Shown one piece after another: positions 17,042-26,285 of a stretch of DNA of 64,000 nucleotides. A program made the position numbers and the translations under genes. This DNA is from Micromonospora sp. WMMD1128. GTDB lineage: Bacteria; Actinomycetota; Actinomycetes; Mycobacteriales; Micromonosporaceae. The stretch spans positions 3,485,501 through 3,549,500 of the forward strand of contig NZ_CP114902.1 of the NCBI RefSeq assembly GCF_027497235.1, in the 5' to 3' direction. Under the pieces are notes generated by a model that was given only the letters and a program-made list of their open reading frames with translations, searched no databases and was not told where the DNA came from. How positions within the stretch are numbered: position 1 is the stretch's first letter; each line of letters starts with the position of its first letter.

Positions 17042-20000
17042 CCCAGCCGATAACGGCCGCCGTCGCCCGGTTCGTGACCGCCGACGGACAGGTCGCCGGC
17101 ACCGGTTTCCTGGCCGCCGACCGGACGGTCGTCACCTGCGCCCACGTGGCTCGCGCCGTCAGCGGCGCGCCCGGGGCGGAGGTGACCGTGTGGTTCCCGC
17201 ACGCCCCGGGCGGCCCCCGCCTCGCCGGCCGCGTCGTGCCCGAGGCGTGGCGGGACGCCGACGACCGGGACGTCGCCGTCCTCCGGCTCGACACCCCACC
17301 CGAGGGGGTGCGCCCACTCCCGCTGGGCGCCGCCGCCGGCTGCCGCGGGCACGCGGTGCGGTCGTACGGCTTTCCCCGCCAGGCGCCCACCGGCGGCCAC
17401 CACGGGTACGCGGTCGCGGGCGACCTGCTCCCCGAGGCCGCCGCCGGCCCGCTGCTGCAACTCACCGACGCCAACGACCTCACCACCGGCTTCAGCGGCG
17501 CGCCGGTGCTCGACGACGTGACCGGGCTCGTGGTCGGCATGGTCACCGCGATCACCCACCCCGACGCCCACCAGCGCGGTCAGGGCATCGCGTACGCCAC
17601 GCCGACCGAGACGTTGCGCGAGGCGTACCCGGCGCTGGCGGTGCGGGACATCTCCCCGTACCGCGGTCTGGAAGCGTTCACCACCGCGGACGCCCGTTGG
17701 TTCCACGGCCGCGACGACGCGGTGGACCGGGTGCTGGCCGCGCTGGGCGGCGGGCATCCGGCGCTGCTGCTGCTCGGCCCCTCCGGGTCCGGAAAGTCCT
17801 CGCTGGTCCAGGCCGGCGTCCTGCCGGCGTTGGTCGCCGGGCGGCTGCCCGGCGCGGACCGGTGGCTCACCGTCCTGGCCCGCCCCGGCGACGACCTGCG
17901 CACCGAGCTGGCCGACGCCGGCCTGCCCGGCGTCGCGGAATCCGGGGTACGCGCGGCGGTCGACGCGCGGCTCACCGGGGAGCCGCCCGGCACCCGCTTG
18001 CTGCTGGTGGTCGACCAGGTCGAGGAGGCGCTGACCGAGGTGGGTCCGGCCCGGGCCGCCGACCTGCGCCGGCTGCGCGACGCCGTCGGCGCGCATCCGG
18101 CGCTGACCGTGCTGCTGGTGATGCGGGACGACTTCTACCCCCGGCTGGCGACCGTCGCGCCGGATCTCCTCGACGCGGCGCTGCCGGGGCTGGTCAACGT
18201 GCCCGCCGCGCTCACCGCGCGGGAGCTGGCGGCGATCGTCACCCGGCCCGCCGAGGCGGCCGGCGCGCACGTCGAGGACGGGCTGACCGACCGGATCGTC
18301 TCCGACCTGCTCGCCGCCGACCCGGCCGACCCGCCCGACCGCCGCGCCCCGGTCACGCTGCTCCCGCTGCTCGAACTCACCCTCGAACAGCTCTGGCAGC
18401 GGCGCCACGACGGTCGCCTCACGCACGAGGCGTACCGGCGGGTCGGCGAGATCACCGGCAGCCTGGCCCGGTGGTGCGACCGCGCGGTCGACGAGCTGCC
18501 CGCCGAGCGGCGACCGATCGCCCGGCGTGTGCTCACCGGGCTGGTCCACCCCGCCGACGAGACCCACCGGGTGCCGGCCGCCCGGCGGCAGGTGCCGCTG
18601 GCCACGCTCCGGGAGCTGGCCGGCGCCGACACCGACCCCGGGCCGGTCGACGAGGTGCTGGCCGCCCTGACCCGGCACCGTGTGGTCACCACCCGCCGGG
18701 TCACGCCGCCCGGCTCGGACCGACCGCCCGAGCCGGTGGCCGAGCTGGTCCACGACGCGTTGATCCGCGACTGGGGAGCGCTGCGCGAGTGGGTGGCCCA
18801 GGACCGCCGGTTCCACGACTGGCTGCGCCGGGCGGACGAACGCCGGCTGCGGTGGCAGGACACCGCCGACCCGGACGACCTCCTGCACGGCACCGACCTG
18901 ACCGACGGGCTGACCTGGTCGCCGACGCACGCCCTGCCCCGCGAGACCGCCGCCTACCTGGCGGCCAGCGCCGACCGGCAGCAGGCCGCGACCCGGCGGT
19001 CGCGCCGGCTCAACGCCGTGCTGGCGTGCCTGCTGGTCCTCGCCGTGGTCGCCGCCGGGCTCGCGTTATGGCAGCGGCAGGACGCGGTCCGCACGGGCGC
19101 GCAGTCGCTGTCCCGGCAGTTGGCGACGCAGTCCCGGTCGTTGCAGACCACCGATCCTCAACTCGCCGCGCTGTTGGCCCTGCACGCCGACCGGGTCAGT
19201 CCCACGGCAGAGGCCATCACCGGCCTCTATGCCGCTGCCGACCTGCCATCCCTGGACCGGCTCACCGGGTTCCGAGACGACGTCTACCAGGTCGCGTTTC
19301 CGCGCGACGACGCACGACTGGCCACCCTCAGCGACCGGCGGGTGCAGCTGTGGGATCTGACGACGCGGCAGCTCGTCAGGGAATTCGGCGATCAGGCCAC
19401 CACGGTGCTGTCGTTCGCATTCACCCCCGACGGGGGCACCCTTGTCACCGGCGCTGACGGCGTCGTCTCCCTCTGGACGGTGGCGGACGGGCGTCGCCGG
19501 TTCGACCTGAAGGACGCAGGACGGGTCGGGCGGGTCACCGTGCTCGCCCTCACCCCGGACGGCACGACCCTGGTCACCCCCGGCCCCGACCACGACCTCA
19601 CGCTGTGGAACCTGGCCGACGGGCAACCTCGGGCCACCCTCAGCGGCCATTCCGGCACCGTCTACTCGCTCGCCGTCTCACCCGACGGCCGAACGCTGGC
19701 CAGTGGCAGCGAAGACGGGACCGTCCGGCTCTGGGATCTACCCAGCGGCCGGAACCGCGGCGTCCTTCCTGGCAGCCGGAAGGACGATCCGGTCTTCTCG
19801 GTCGCCTTCAGTCCGGACGGACGCACCCTCGCACGTGCGAGGAGCGGCGAGCCAGTACAGCTGTGGGACGTCGCCCGGCGGCGAATCCGCGCTGTCCTGC
19901 GCGGGAGCACCGGCAGCCTTCCGGTGTTCAGCCCCGACGGCACTCGGATCGCCACGGCCGACGGAGCGGACGTACGCCTGTGGGACGCCGCCACCGGCGG

Positions 20001-21141
20001 AATCCGCGCGGTCCTCACCGGCCATGCGAGGACGGTGTTCGACCTGGCTTTCAGCGCGGACGGACGCACCCTGGCCAGTGGCGGTGCCGACCGGACCGTG
20101 CGGCTCTGGGATGCCACCGTCACGACGACTAGAGGCCTCCTCGCCCGGCCCGGCGTCACCGTGGAGAACGTGGCCTTCAGCCCGGACGCAGCGATCCTCG
20201 CGGTGGGCGACGGTGACAACAGCGTCAGCCTCTGGAACCTCTCCACCGGCCGGATCGACGCGACTCTTCGCCCGCCCGGCCCGATGGAGACGACGTTCGT
20301 GGTCGCGATGGCGTTCAGTCCCGACGGACGAACGCTGGCCGTCGGCACAGACGCCATCCGCCTATGGGATCTGACGACCGGCCGGCTGCGTCGAACGCTG
20401 CCCCTGGCCGGCGATCAGGAATCCGTTCACGCCCTCGTCTTCAGCGCGGACGGCAGCGCTCTGGCCCACGACGCCGACGACGGTGACGTGCGTCTCTGGG
20501 ATCTGGGCACCGGACAGGTTCGCGCCACGTTCACCGGTCACCGGGGTCTGGTCCTTGCGATCGCTCTCTCCCCGGACGGCCGTCTCCTCGCCACGGCGGG
20601 TGACGACAACACCGTTCGCCTCTGGAACACCACCTCGGCGCGATCACTGGCGGTCCTCACGGCGCACACCGACGGGGTGGACTCGGTGGCCTTCAGCCCG
20701 GACGGCCGTGCCCTGGTCAGCGGGAGCGGCGACGCCACCGTGCGGGTCTGGTCGGTGGCGACCGGCGGCCTGACCGCGACACTGAGCCTGCCCGAGGGCG
20801 CTTCGGAGGTCGTTGTGCGGTACGCCCCAGACGGCCGCACGCTGGCGATCAGCACTGGCTGGAACGCCGCCCAGCTCTGGGACGCGGCGACCGGTCTCCG
20901 GTACGCCACCCTCGCCGGTTACACCCCGAGCGACGACGCCGACCTGGTGGCGTTCAGTCCGGACGGCGGCACCCTCGCGGTCGCCGGCGGAGACACCGTG
21001 TGGCTCGGTATCTTCGAACCACCCGACGCGTCCCGCGCCCGGGACAAGCTCTGCCGGGAGCTGCGCCGGGACTTGACCGACCAGGAGTGGTCCACCTACC
21101 TGCCGGGCGTGGCGCACGAGCCGGCCTGCCCGGCGCGCTGA
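17038..21141 (+). CDS. Trypsin-like protease/nSTAND NTPase/WD40-repeat fusion
   Basis: 1367 residues from ATG 17038. Residues 1-200 are a trypsin-fold protease with a visible triad: His36 in VVTCAHV, Asp78 in DRDVAVL, Ser153 in GFSGAPV. From 207 (SPYRGLEAF) a novel-STAND NTPase follows, with Walker A GPSGSGKSS at 247-255 and Walker B-like VVDQVEE at 325-330. A single hydrophobic helix lies near 655-680. About 14 WD40 repeats (roughly 738-1320, each ending in LWD, LWN or a similar motif) would make two seven-blade propellers, and the tail has LC...LT..EW..YLPG. By analogy with STAND proteins, the propellers would sense a ligand and the NTPase would gate the protease. It may be membrane-anchored. 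The partner is the overlapping Trypco1-like gene. Confidence 0.9.
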   Translation: MTQPITAAVARFVTADGQVAGTGFLAADRTVVTCAHVARAVSGAPGAEVTVWFPHAPGGPRLAGRVVPEAWRDADDRDVAVLRLDTPPEGVRPLPLGAAAGCRGHAVRSYGFPRQAPTGGHHGYAVAGDLLPEAAAGPLLQLTDANDLTTGFSGAPVLDDVTGLVVGMVTAITHPDAHQRGQGIAYATPTETLREAYPALAVRDISPYRGLEAFTTADARWFHGRDDAVDRVLAALGGGHPALLLLGPSGSGKSSLVQAGVLPALVAGRLPGADRWLTVLARPGDDLRTELADAGLPGVAESGVRAAVDARLTGEPPGTRLLLVVDQVEEALTEVGPARAADLRRLRDAVGAHPALTVLLVMRDDFYPRLATVAPDLLDAALPGLVNVPAALTARELAAIVTRPAEAAGAHVEDGLTDRIVSDLLAADPADPPDRRAPVTLLPLLELTLEQLWQRRHDGRLTHEAYRRVGEITGSLARWCDRAVDELPAERRPIARRVLTGLVHPADETHRVPAARRQVPLATLRELAGADTDPGPVDEVLAALTRHRVVTTRRVTPPGSDRPPEPVAELVHDALIRDWGALREWVAQDRRFHDWLRRADERRLRWQDTADPDDLLHGTDLTDGLTWSPTHALPRETAAYLAASADRQQAATRRSRRLNAVLACLLVLAVVAAGLALWQRQDAVRTGAQSLSRQLATQSRSLQTTDPQLAALLALHADRVSPTAEAITGLYAAADLPSLDRLTGFRDDVYQVAFPRDDARLATLSDRRVQLWDLTTRQLVREFGDQATTVLSFAFTPDGGTLVTGADGVVSLWTVADGRRRFDLKDAGRVGRVTVLALTPDGTTLVTPGPDHDLTLWNLADGQPRATLSGHSGTVYSLAVSPDGRTLASGSEDGTVRLWDLPSGRNRGVLPGSRKDDPVFSVAFSPDGRTLARARSGEPVQLWDVARRRIRAVLRGSTGSLPVFSPDGTRIATADGADVRLWDAATGGIRAVLTGHARTVFDLAFSADGRTLASGGADRTVRLWDATVTTTRGLLARPGVTVENVAFSPDAAILAVGDGDNSVSLWNLSTGRIDATLRPPGPMETTFVVAMAFSPDGRTLAVGTDAIRLWDLTTGRLRRTLPLAGDQESVHALVFSADGSALAHDADDGDVRLWDLGTGQVRATFTGHRGLVLAIALSPDGRLLATAGDDNTVRLWNTTSARSLAVLTAHTDGVDSVAFSPDGRALVSGSGDATVRVWSVATGGLTATLSLPEGASEVVVRYAPDGRTLAISTGWNAAQLWDAATGLRYATLAGYTPSDDADLVAFSPDGGTLAVAGGDTVWLGIFEPPDASRARDKLCRELRRDLTDQEWSTYLPGVAHEPACPAR

Positions 21142-21154
21142 GGTGGCCCGTCCG

Positions 21155-21763
21155 TCAGGACGTGGCGGTGCTGGGGCTCGGCGTGACCGCGTCCCCCGCC
21201 GGAGCACACACCTTCCAGGCGCCGTCCTCCCGGCGGAAGTGCAGGGTCACGTCCCGTTGCCCCGGTCGGGAGATCTCGGCGCTGGCGGTGTCGCCGGTGA
21301 CCCGGATGTCGGCGGCGTCGACCGGCCGGAGCGAGGGCGACTCGGCGAGCGGCTCCCGGGACGGCTCGAAGTCGTCGTCGGCCCGGAACTCCTCGGCCTC
21401 CTCGGCGCAGAGCAGACCGAGGATCGCCGTCTGGTCGTGCCGGTCGACGGCCGCGGCGAAGTCACCGACCACGCCGCGGATGCGCGTCTCGTCGGTGGCC
21501 CCGGCCGACTTCGGCGAGCCGCCGCCGCGCAGCAGCAGGAAGGCGCCGACGCCGCAGGCGGCGAGCAGGACGACTCCGGCGATCACCAGCGGGACGACCG
21601 GCAGCCGCTTCCACCGGTCGGAGCCGGCGCCCGGCTGCGGCACCGGCCCAGCCGGCGGCGGAGTGGCCGGCGGCGGAGTGGCCGGCGGCGGCTGCTCGGG
21701 CGGGCCCGCCGGCTCGGGTGTCGGTTCGCCCGGCGGCACCGGGCGGTCCGGATCCTGTGACAT
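21155..21763 (-). CDS. Single-pass membrane protein with Pro-rich cytoplasmic tail
   Basis: 202 residues from ATG 21763, with GGGGGAG 5 nt upstream. The N-terminal 60 residues are Pro-rich with two ATPPP repeats. A transmembrane helix (VVPLVIAGVVLLAACGVGAF) follows, then an extracellular domain of about 120 residues starting TRIRGVVGDFAAAVDRHD and containing RDVTLHFRREDGAWKVC. That outline resembles the DUF4878/Rv0361 type of NTF2-like extracytoplasmic domains. Function is unknown. It converges on the STAND gene with 13 nt between stops and is divergent from the secreted HNH-like gene. Confidence 0.7.
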   Translation of the reverse strand: MSQDPDRPVPPGEPTPEPAGPPEQPPPATPPPATPPPAGPVPQPGAGSDRWKRLPVVPLVIAGVVLLAACGVGAFLLLRGGGSPKSAGATDETRIRGVVGDFAAAVDRHDQTAILGLLCAEEAEEFRADDDFEPSREPLAESPSLRPVDAADIRVTGDTASAEISRPGQRDVTLHFRREDGAWKVCAPAGDAVTPSPSTATS

Positions 21764-21880
21764 CGCGACTCCCCCGTGACGTCGGTCCGGTCGCCCGTCC
21801 GACCGGACGACCCATCTGAGTATTGCACTGCCTCGATACAGTCGGGCGCGTCCCAGCAGCGAAAACAGGGAGTCGACCCC

Positions 21881-22762
21881 ATGCGTCTGCCGGTCGCGAC
21901 GCGCCGATGCGCGTACCTGCTCGTCCTTGTCCTCGCGGTGGCGTTCCTGCTGGCGCCGATTCGTCCGGCCCAGGCCAGCCCGGCCGACCTGTGCACCGAG
22001 CCATTGAACGCGACGACCCTGCTCAAGGCCCGGATCGACGCGCACAACGCGCAACCGCACCAGTTCGAGCTGCCGAAGCAGCAGGCCGCCTTTGCCGCCT
22101 ACAACGCCGAGGCCCACCGCCTGAACCTGGAGAAGACCAGGATCCTCGCCCGGCTGGAGAACTGCGTCGCGGCGATGAAGGCGCTGGAGGACACCGCCGC
22201 CGGCTCCCCGCCGCTGACCCCACCGCAGGCCCGTACCGTCCGGAAGATCCAGGCCGCGCTGGACCAGGTACCGGCGAACTGGCAGCGCGGGCCGCGACCG
22301 TCCCCGCAGGAGTACTGGCGCGTCCCGGACGGCCTGCGGCCGCTCTACGACACGCTGCGGGGAGTCTCGCCGCCGGGGTCGTTCCGCACCCGGAACGTGC
22401 CGCTGCGCGGGCAGCCGCGCCCGGCGGCGGGCTCACCCGACCCGGCATACCCCGGCAAGACCATCGGCCAGCGGGCGAACACCTACTCGGACGTCTCGCC
22501 GGATCACATCGTCCCGCTGGCCGAGATCGTCCAGATGCCGAGCTTCCTGAAGCTCCGGCCGGAGAACATGTACCAGGTGGCGAACGCGCGGATGAACCTC
22601 CAGTGGATGTCGTCCCCGGCGAACGATGCGAAGTCCTCCCGTAGTGTGGCCGGCATGTCCGGCGTCGACCCAGTCTGGCAGCAGAACCAGATCCAGTTGG
22701 AGATCCAGGTCCGCCGCGAGCTGCGCAAGGCGATCGACACGCTGCTGAAGAGCCAGAAGTGA
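21881..22762 (+). CDS. Secreted HNH-like nuclease candidate
   Basis: 293 residues from ATG 21881. A signal peptide (LVLVLAVAFLLAPIRPAQA) precedes a helical region with a Cys pair (Cys38, Cys95). The C-terminal third has DHIVPLAEI at 208-216, then LRPENMYQVANARMNLQWM and SPANDAKSS at 245-253. The order DH-x-V-P, N-x-x-N-L-Q and N-x-x-K-S matches HNH/ColE7-type nuclease cores found in bacterial toxins (family knowledge). Activity is inferred from the motif only. The next gene begins 6 nt after its stop with a GAGGGA site overlapping the stop, a spacing typical of toxin-immunity pairs. Confidence 0.65.
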   Translation: MRLPVATRRCAYLLVLVLAVAFLLAPIRPAQASPADLCTEPLNATTLLKARIDAHNAQPHQFELPKQQAAFAAYNAEAHRLNLEKTRILARLENCVAAMKALEDTAAGSPPLTPPQARTVRKIQAALDQVPANWQRGPRPSPQEYWRVPDGLRPLYDTLRGVSPPGSFRTRNVPLRGQPRPAAGSPDPAYPGKTIGQRANTYSDVSPDHIVPLAEIVQMPSFLKLRPENMYQVANARMNLQWMSSPANDAKSSRSVAGMSGVDPVWQQNQIQLEIQVRRELRKAIDTLLKSQK

Positions 22763-22768
22763 GGGACC

Positions 22769-23449
22769 GTGCCCGAGCCCGACCATGCCGCGATCGCGGC
22801 CACCCTGCCCGGCCTCGACATCGAACTGCCGACCGAGCCGGCGGACCTGCCCGGCCTGCCGGAGCGGTGGCGGCCGGTCGCCTCGACCGGTGACCCGGCG
22901 ACCCGCCTCGCGCTGGCGACGGCGCTCTGGAACGAGCCGCTGCTGGACGTGCTGCCGGAGTTCTCGGCCGAGCTGCGCACCAGTTTCTTCGACGTACGCG
23001 CGTGTCGGGTCGACGGCGAGTCCGCCTTGGTCTACCTGGCCCGGGACGACGCCGGTGAGCTGCTGACCTGGCTCGGCGCCGATCCGGCCGGGTTCGTCGA
23101 ACCGCCGTTCTGGGAGCACTTCCCCGAGCCGCTGCGGACGTTCCACCGTCAGGTCCATGCCGGCTTCACCTCCGTGGAGCTGGACACGTTCGGGCCGATG
23201 CACCCCCGGCACATGCGGACGATCGCCGAGCGGGCCGGCCGGCCCGACAGCTTCCCCGACTGGGACGAGTCGCGGCCGATCGCCTCCACCCGGCTGCTGT
23301 TGATCTCCTCCAACGGGGGCCAGCTCGACTGCTGCGTCTCACCGGACCTCCCGGCTGACCACCTCGCCCTGGTGCACGAGGGCGACATCGACCCCACGCC
23401 CTACGGCCGGGCGATGGACGAGATGCTGATGCTGCGGTTCGAGGTCTAG
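22769..23449 (+). CDS. Candidate immunity protein (unassigned, SMI1/KNR4-like features)
   Basis: 226 residues from GTG 22769, with the ribosome site GAGGGA lying over the end of the HNH-like gene. It has no signal peptide, so it stays in the cytoplasm. The sequence is acidic, with WRPVAST near 35, a FEVPL-like centre (PPFWEHFPEPLRTFHRQVH) and a C-terminal GGQLDCCVSPDL then EGDIDPTPYG. I do not recognise a firm family; the mix of acidic surface, aromatic clusters and tight linkage suggests an inhibitor of the upstream secreted protein. Alternatives are an unrelated housekeeping protein or a regulator. Confidence is for the gene; the immunity role is inference. Confidence 0.6.
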   Translation: MPEPDHAAIAATLPGLDIELPTEPADLPGLPERWRPVASTGDPATRLALATALWNEPLLDVLPEFSAELRTSFFDVRACRVDGESALVYLARDDAGELLTWLGADPAGFVEPPFWEHFPEPLRTFHRQVHAGFTSVELDTFGPMHPRHMRTIAERAGRPDSFPDWDESRPIASTRLLLISSNGGQLDCCVSPDLPADHLALVHEGDIDPTPYGRAMDEMLMLRFEV

Positions 23450-23514
23450 GCACGCAGAGTCACCATCTCGACACTTCTCTGGCTCGCCGGGGGTGGGTCC
23501 GTGACACTTCGCCC

Positions 23515-23931
23515 ATGACAGATGCCCAGCGTGAGCGCACCGACGAGCGCTTCGAGAAGGTGGCCGAGGAGACCTCCGAGACGGTGACCCACGCGGCCAC
23601 CGTGCTGGAGGAGGAACTCTCGGCGGGGCTGGCCGGCGCGCGCCGGCTCCAGGAGAAGTTGACCGAGAGCCGCCGGGTGGACCCGGAGGCGTTCGACGAA
23701 CTGGTCGCACGTGTGCGCACCGACGGGCACGCCCTGATCGACACCGTGGTCGGGCAGTTGAAGATGGCGGACGAACAGCGCGGTGAGGTGATCCGCCGGT
23801 ACACCTCGGACGCGCACGACGCGCTGGACACCGTACTCAATCTGGCCCGGCTGGCGCCCGACGTGGCCAACGGGCTCGCGGACCGGCTGACGTCGCCGAC
23901 CCCGCACGGCCCGGCCCGGACGGACCGGTAG
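23515..23931 (+). CDS. Small all-helical protein
   Basis: 138 residues, ATG start with no clear ribosome site. The sequence is almost entirely amphipathic helix with heptad-like spacing (TLEEELSAGLAGARRLQEKL and similar), a charged N-terminus and a Pro-rich tail. It resembles phasin-like or coiled-coil proteins, but no family is claimed. It lies 7 nt upstream of the polyprenyl synthase gene and is likely in the same transcript, perhaps as a membrane- or lipid-associated helper. Confidence 0.6.
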   Translation: MTDAQRERTDERFEKVAEETSETVTHAATVLEEELSAGLAGARRLQEKLTESRRVDPEAFDELVARVRTDGHALIDTVVGQLKMADEQRGEVIRRYTSDAHDALDTVLNLARLAPDVANGLADRLTSPTPHGPARTDR

Positions 23932-23938
23932 CGGCGCG

Positions 23939-24982
23939 ATGACGCCGACCGCCGGAGTGGCCGGCGGGCACGTGGAACGCATGCTGGAGCGCTATCGCGG
24001 CCTCGCCCTCGGCGCGCTGCTCGACGACGTGCCCGCGGGCGGACCGCGCTACCTGTACGACCTGGTCGCGGAATATCCCCGGCGGTGGGGCAAGGGGCTG
24101 CGCGCCGCGTTGTGCCTGGCCACCTGCCGGGCGTTCGGCGGCGGGGAGGCGGTGGGCCTCAACGCCGCGGTGACCGTGGAGCTGTTCCACAACGCCTTCC
24201 TCATCCACGACGACATCCAGGACGAGAGCGAGCAGCGGCGCGGCGGGCAGACCCTGCACGCCGAGTACGGGGTCGGCGTGGCGCTGAACGTCGGCAACAT
24301 GACGAACCTGCTGGCGTTGCAGCGACTCGCCGCGAACCGGGCGGCGCTCGGCTCCGGGATCGCCTGGCGGCTGTTCACCGAGACCGAACTGATGCTGCGC
24401 CACTCGCTGGAGGGGCAGGCGATCGAGATCGGTTGGATCCGCGACAACGTGTGCGACCTGGACGCCGACGACTACTACCGGATGTGCCTGAAGAAGACGT
24501 CCTGGTACACCTGCATCTATCCGTGCCGCAGCGGGATCCTCGTGGCCACCGGCCGGGAGAACGCGGTGGACGTCCTCGACCGCTACGGGTGGTATCTGGG
24601 CGCCGCGTTCCAGATCCAGGACGACGCGCTCAACCTGACCGGCGACTACGCGCGGTACGGCAAGGAGATCGCCGGCGACCTGTGGGAGGGCAAGCGGACG
24701 CTCATCCTCATCGACTTCATGCGGCGGTGCACCGCCGACGAACGCGAACGGGTCATCGACTTCCTGGGCCGGACCCGGGCGCGACGCTCCGCGACCGACG
24801 TGGGTTGGCTGCACCGGCGGCTCCTCGCGTACGACTGCGTGGAGTCCGCGCGGCGCAGCGCCCGGGAACTCGCCGAGGCCGCCCGGCGCGAGGGGCAGCG
24901 GGCACTGGGCGCCGCGGCCGACACCGAGGACGGTCGCTTCCTGCTCGACCTGACCGAGTACGTCGTGGAGCGCAACCGCTAG
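23939..24982 (+). CDS. Polyprenyl (geranylgeranyl-type) diphosphate synthase
   Basis: 347 residues from ATG 23939. Conserved features are GKGLRAALCLATC (substrate-binding Lys/Arg), the first aspartate-rich motif DDIQD at 91-95 with ESEQRRGG, then FQIQDDALNLTGD at 224-236. The second motif is DDALN (228-232), with Asn232 where Asp is common; this variant also occurs in other long-lived family members. It condenses IPP with allylic diphosphates to make C15-C25 prenyl diphosphates in the cytoplasm. There is no terpene cyclase, phytoene synthase or quinone gene in the window, so the product's use is unknown. It follows the helical protein by 7 nt and is followed 70 nt later by a PucR regulator. 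Confidence 0.88.
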   Translation: MTPTAGVAGGHVERMLERYRGLALGALLDDVPAGGPRYLYDLVAEYPRRWGKGLRAALCLATCRAFGGGEAVGLNAAVTVELFHNAFLIHDDIQDESEQRRGGQTLHAEYGVGVALNVGNMTNLLALQRLAANRAALGSGIAWRLFTETELMLRHSLEGQAIEIGWIRDNVCDLDADDYYRMCLKKTSWYTCIYPCRSGILVATGRENAVDVLDRYGWYLGAAFQIQDDALNLTGDYARYGKEIAGDLWEGKRTLILIDFMRRCTADERERVIDFLGRTRARRSATDVGWLHRRLLAYDCVESARRSARELAEAARREGQRALGAAADTEDGRFLLDLTEYVVERNR

Positions 24983-25052
24983 GCCGCCGGTCGCCACCTA
25001 ACCTGGGTGGATCGGGTCGGTGTCCGGGCCGGCCCCGCACGGGGGGACCGCG

Positions 25053-26282
25053 ATGACCGAGAGCGTCCGCCGGCCGGAGCCGGCCGGAGCGCGCGGCGAC
25101 GACAAGTGGCTGGCGGAGGTGGCCCGCGGGGCGAGCGCCGACGCCGACGGCGTACCTGTGGAGTTGCTCGGCGACTATCTCCGGCTGCTCCGGGACGCGG
25201 CGGTGACCGGTCGCCGGCCGCGCCGCGGCGAACTGGACGCGGTCGGGGTCCTCGGCCGGCGCGCGGCCGAACAGGGCGTGTCGGCCGGCCGGGCGGTACG
25301 CCTCTACCTGTCCGCGGCGCGGCGGCTGTGGCGGCACCTGCCGCACCTGGACCGCTCCACCGACAGTGAGACGGTCCGGGCCGCGGCGGACGCCGTCCTC
25401 CACGTGGTCGACGCCGCCGTGGCCACGCTCGCCGAGGGCTACGCGGTGGCCCGCCGGGAACTGGTCCGCCACGAGGAGTCGCTACGCCGCGAACTCGTCG
25501 ACGACCTGCTGCGCGGCGACTCCGACCTCGGCGGGCTGGTGGAGCGGGCCGAGCCGTTCGGGTTGGATCTCGCCCGCGTCCACCAGGTCGCGCTCGCCGC
25601 GCCGGGCCGCCGCCTGCCCGACACCGAACCGGCGGTCAGCGCCCTGGAACGGGTCATCTTCGACCGGCTCGGCGACCGGGACGTGCTGGTGGCGACGAAG
25701 GAAGGGCTGCTCGTGGTGGTCGCCCCGGCCGAACCGGCACGGCCCGGCGGGGGTCGCGACCCCGGCGGGCCGACGGACGACCTCGGCCGGCTGATGCACG
25801 GCGAGTTGGACCGTCTGGCGCGGGGCCGGCCGTGGCAGGTGGTGGTCGGCCGCCCGCATCCCGGCCTGTACGGCATCGCCCGCTCCTACGAGGAGGCCCG
25901 GGAGGCCCTCGCCACGGCTCGCCGGCTGCACGCCGACGCGCCGGTGATCGACGCCCACGACCTGCTCATCTACCGCGTCCTGCTGCGGGACCAGCCGGCG
26001 ATGGTGGACCTGGTGCGGGCCGTGCTGACCCCGTTGGGCCAGGCCCGGGGCGGCGCCGAGCCGCTCGTGGACACCCTGGCCGAATACTTCGCCTGCGGCG
26101 AGGTCGCCACCGAGGCGGCTCGCCGCCTGCACGTGTCCGTCCGCACCGTCACCTACCGGCTCGACCGGATCCGGACGCTGAGCGGCCATGATCCCGCCGA
26201 TGCGCGGGACAGGTTCACCCTGCACGCCGCCGTGCTCGGCGCGCGGGCCCTGGACTGGCCGCGCCGGCCGCTGCCGGCCTGA
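25053..26282 (+). CDS. PucR/CdaR-type transcriptional regulator
   Basis: 409 residues from ATG 25053, with GGGGGGACC upstream. An N-terminal helical region is followed by a GGDEF-like central domain (about 170-330: VALAAPGRR, VVVGRPHPGLYGIARSYEEAREAL) and a C-terminal PucR helix-turn-helix (CGEVATEAARRLHVSVRTVTYRLDRI) near 340-400. Such proteins activate catabolic or developmental genes in response to small ligands. Adjacent to the prenyl synthase it may control that operon. It overlaps nothing and converges on a short gene 3 nt away. Confidence 0.85.
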   Translation: MTESVRRPEPAGARGDDKWLAEVARGASADADGVPVELLGDYLRLLRDAAVTGRRPRRGELDAVGVLGRRAAEQGVSAGRAVRLYLSAARRLWRHLPHLDRSTDSETVRAAADAVLHVVDAAVATLAEGYAVARRELVRHEESLRRELVDDLLRGDSDLGGLVERAEPFGLDLARVHQVALAAPGRRLPDTEPAVSALERVIFDRLGDRDVLVATKEGLLVVVAPAEPARPGGGRDPGGPTDDLGRLMHGELDRLARGRPWQVVVGRPHPGLYGIARSYEEAREALATARRLHADAPVIDAHDLLIYRVLLRDQPAMVDLVRAVLTPLGQARGGAEPLVDTLAEYFACGEVATEAARRLHVSVRTVTYRLDRIRTLSGHDPADARDRFTLHAAVLGARALDWPRRPLPA

Positions 26283-26285
26283 CCG

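Noticed and set aside
19250..20950. DNA tandem repeat array
   Set aside because: The periodicity is the WD40 protein repeat. The DNA copies are divergent, so it is not a mini-satellite.
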